Part shown: in pieces, positions 22,404 through 23,158 of the stretch | Position numbering within the stretch: position 1 is the stretch's first letter | Layout of the letters: each line of letters begins with the position of its first letter | Source: Chloroflexota bacterium | GTDB taxonomy: Bacteria; Chloroflexota; Dehalococcoidia; UBA3495 | Assembly: GCA_022563275.1 (NCBI GenBank) | Contig: JADFNR010000051.1 | Coordinates: forward strand, 1-23,158 | DNA length: 23,158 bases | Direction of reading: 5' to 3' | Made by a program: the position numbers and the translations under genes | Notes under the pieces: generated by a model | What the model was told of the DNA's origin: nothing | Database searches by the model: none | The model's input: the letters and a program-made list of their open reading frames with translations, nothing else

Positions 22404-22429
22404 GCCGTCTAGCGGTGAGCCAGGACGGC
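22404..22429 (+). promoter_or_regulatory. Leader hairpin before rpmB
   Basis: GCCGTC and GACGGC, separated by 14 bases, can pair in the rpmB leader, 18 bases before the ATG. It could affect translation initiation or autoregulation, or be chance. Low certainty. Confidence 0.3.
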
Positions 22430-22447
22430 GGTAAATGGGACGAAGAA

Positions 22448-22654
22448 ATGCGCTGTGAGATCTGTTTAAAAGCCGGGATGAGCGGCAACAACGTGAGCCA
22501 CTCCAACCGGCACACCAAGACCCGTTTCGTGGCCAACGTCCACAAGCAGACCCTGGTGCGTGAAGGCAAGTCGGTCAAGGTCAAGATCTGCACCCGCTGC
22601 CTGCGCTCCCTCCACAAATCCAAGAAGGTCCAAAAAGTCTTCGCCGCCCTCTAA
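22448..22654 (+). CDS. rpmB: Large-subunit ribosomal protein L28
   Basis: A 68-residue bacterial L28. It keeps the signature S-G-N-N-V-S-H-S-N-R-H-T-K-T-R-F and two C-x2-C pairs (C-E-I-C near the start and C-T-R-C near residue 48-51), so this is the zinc-binding form. The start is the ATG at 22448, matching the normal L28 N-terminus (M-R-C-E-I-C); the frame also opens at a GTG at 22415, which would add 11 residues foreign to the family. The ribosome site is weak. The gene stands alone, followed at 21 bases by a strong terminator. Confidence 0.95.
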   Translation: MRCEICLKAGMSGNNVSHSNRHTKTRFVANVHKQTLVREGKSVKVKICTRCLRSLHKSKKVQKVFAAL

Positions 22655-22675
22655 GTAGAAAAATATCAGAAAACT

Positions 22676-22711
22676 AAAAGGCCCCGGACTAAACGCCGGG
22701 GCCTTTTTCTT
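22676..22711 (+). terminator. Rho-independent terminator of rpmB, possibly bidirectional
   Basis: A 12-bp stem AAAAGGCCCCGG / CCGGGGCCTTTT with an 8-base loop, then a T-run. Because the left arm starts with A-runs, it may also end the convergent rpe transcript. Confidence 0.9.
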
Positions 22712-22721
22712 TCCAAAAAAA

Positions 22722-22751
22722 CTGAAAGCTGACGGCTGTTAGCTGTCAGCT
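22722..22751. repeat. Imperfect palindrome at the rpe 3' end, REP-like
   Basis: AGCTGACGGCT and AGCTGTCAGCT around a GTT loop (22727-22751) pair with one mismatch. The left side (22722-22737) is the exact reverse complement of 16378-16393. The rpe stop codon falls within the right arm. Confidence 0.7.
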
Positions 22752-23158
22752 AAACAAACACCCCCGCATCCCCTTCATGGCTTCCGGGATGCTTTCACGG
22801 TCGTTGAAGATGGCTGATCCGGCCACCAGGATGGTCGCGCCGGCCTTCACCGAGTCTTGGGCGGTCCAGTCGGCCTTGATACCGCCGTCCACCTCGATCT
22901 GGGCGCTGTACTTCTCCTGGTCGATGATGGCCTTGAGCCGCCGTATCTTGTCCAGGCTCTGGGGAATGAACGATTGGCCGGACGCGCCGGGGTTCACCGA
23001 CATCACCATCACCATGTCCAGCAGGGGCAGAACATCCTCCACGGCGCTTATCGGGGTGCCGGGATTGATGGCCACGCCAACCTGGTTGCCCTTGTCCTTG
23101 ATGCGGGAGACGGTCCGGTGCAGGTGTCCGCAGGCCTCGGCGTGGACCAGGATCTGGT
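22746..23158 (-). CDS. rpe: Ribulose-phosphate 3-epimerase, 5' end outside the window
   Basis: The C-terminal 137 residues of Rpe, the pentose-phosphate/Calvin-type epimerase that interconverts ribulose 5-phosphate and xylulose 5-phosphate. The part in view starts with Q-I-L-V-H-A-E-A-C and continues H-L-H-R-T, then V-A-I-N-P-G-T-P, M-V-M-S-V-N-P-G-A-S-G-Q-S-F-I (phosphate-binding and metal-site segment), I-E-V-D-G-G-I-K (catalytic Asp) and V-A-G-S-A-I-F. These are all standard family motifs. The N-terminal third lies beyond the right edge, so the start cannot be given. An internal ATG at 23075 is not the start. The last residues and stop overlap a REP-like palindrome. Confidence 0.95.
   Translation of the reverse strand, partial: QILVHAEACGHLHRTVSRIKDKGNQVGVAINPGTPISAVEDVLPLLDMVMVMSVNPGASGQSFIPQSLDKIRRLKAIIDQEKYSAQIEVDGGIKADWTAQDSVKAGATILVAGSAIFNDRESIPEAMKGMRGCLFS

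Overview
The window is bacterial chromosome of moderately high GC, densely coded on both strands. Gene content and style suggest a Chloroflexota member, possibly of the Dehalococcoidia/SAR202 type. The signs are an oligopeptide-type binding lipoprotein and an Ig-like lipoprotein with long Pro/Thr linkers, a DUF3090/SCO1664 pair, an ECF sigma factor overlapping a DUF5667 protein, an LLM flavin oxidoreductase, tandem FmdB zinc ribbons and a bacterial translin. This placement rests on protein character only; no database search was run. Everything reads as ordinary chromosome with small interspersed repeats. I see no prophage, insertion sequence, CRISPR array, rRNA or tRNA.

Left part (1-8.4 kb). 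A monocistronic solute-binding lipoprotein gene (minus strand) has a good sigma-70-type promoter and a clear terminator. Next on the minus strand is a likely operon DUF3090 -> SCO1664-family kinase-like protein -> VOC/glyoxalase. On the plus strand are a GlcG/HbpS-type protein with its own terminator and a stand-alone receiver protein. Then come a YifB/ComM AAA+ ATPase and a luciferase-like monooxygenase, both on the minus strand. The only gene-free stretch over 300 bases (8005-8468) follows.

Middle part (8.4-16.7 kb), all minus strand. An envelope/regulation cluster runs ECF sigma factor -> DUF5667 membrane protein -> Ig-like lipoprotein -> terminator -> secreted protein with a 33-bp repeat at its 3' end. 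Upstream of it are an RNase Z-like metallo-hydrolase and a gentisate-dioxygenase-like bicupin with its own promoter. Furthest upstream is an unusual operon: FmdB-type zinc ribbon -> second FmdB-type zinc ribbon -> ThiE with an extra N-terminal domain -> translin. FmdB and ThiE overlap by 4 bases.

Right part (16.7-23.2 kb). Divergent from the FmdB operon is polA, encoding a three-domain DNA polymerase I with apparently intact proofreading motifs. It is followed by a close-packed group: CitE-like CoA ester lyase, FolB and a PNPOx-fold flavoprotein. Then come a small cupin (minus), rpmB (L28, plus) with a strong terminator, and the 3' part of rpe (minus), which runs off the window end.

Several predicted starts were moved to sites with a proper Shine-Dalgarno sequence or family-typical N-terminus (receiver protein, YifB, secreted protein, Ig-like lipoprotein, sigma factor, small cupin, L28). 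The most interesting non-coding signals are a pair of hairpin-forming 21-bp repeats downstream of two genes, one of which supplies the end of a coding sequence; a second REP-like family near 16.38 and 22.73 kb; an operator-like inverted repeat next to the small cupin promoter; and a recurring TGTATAAT-like promoter element.
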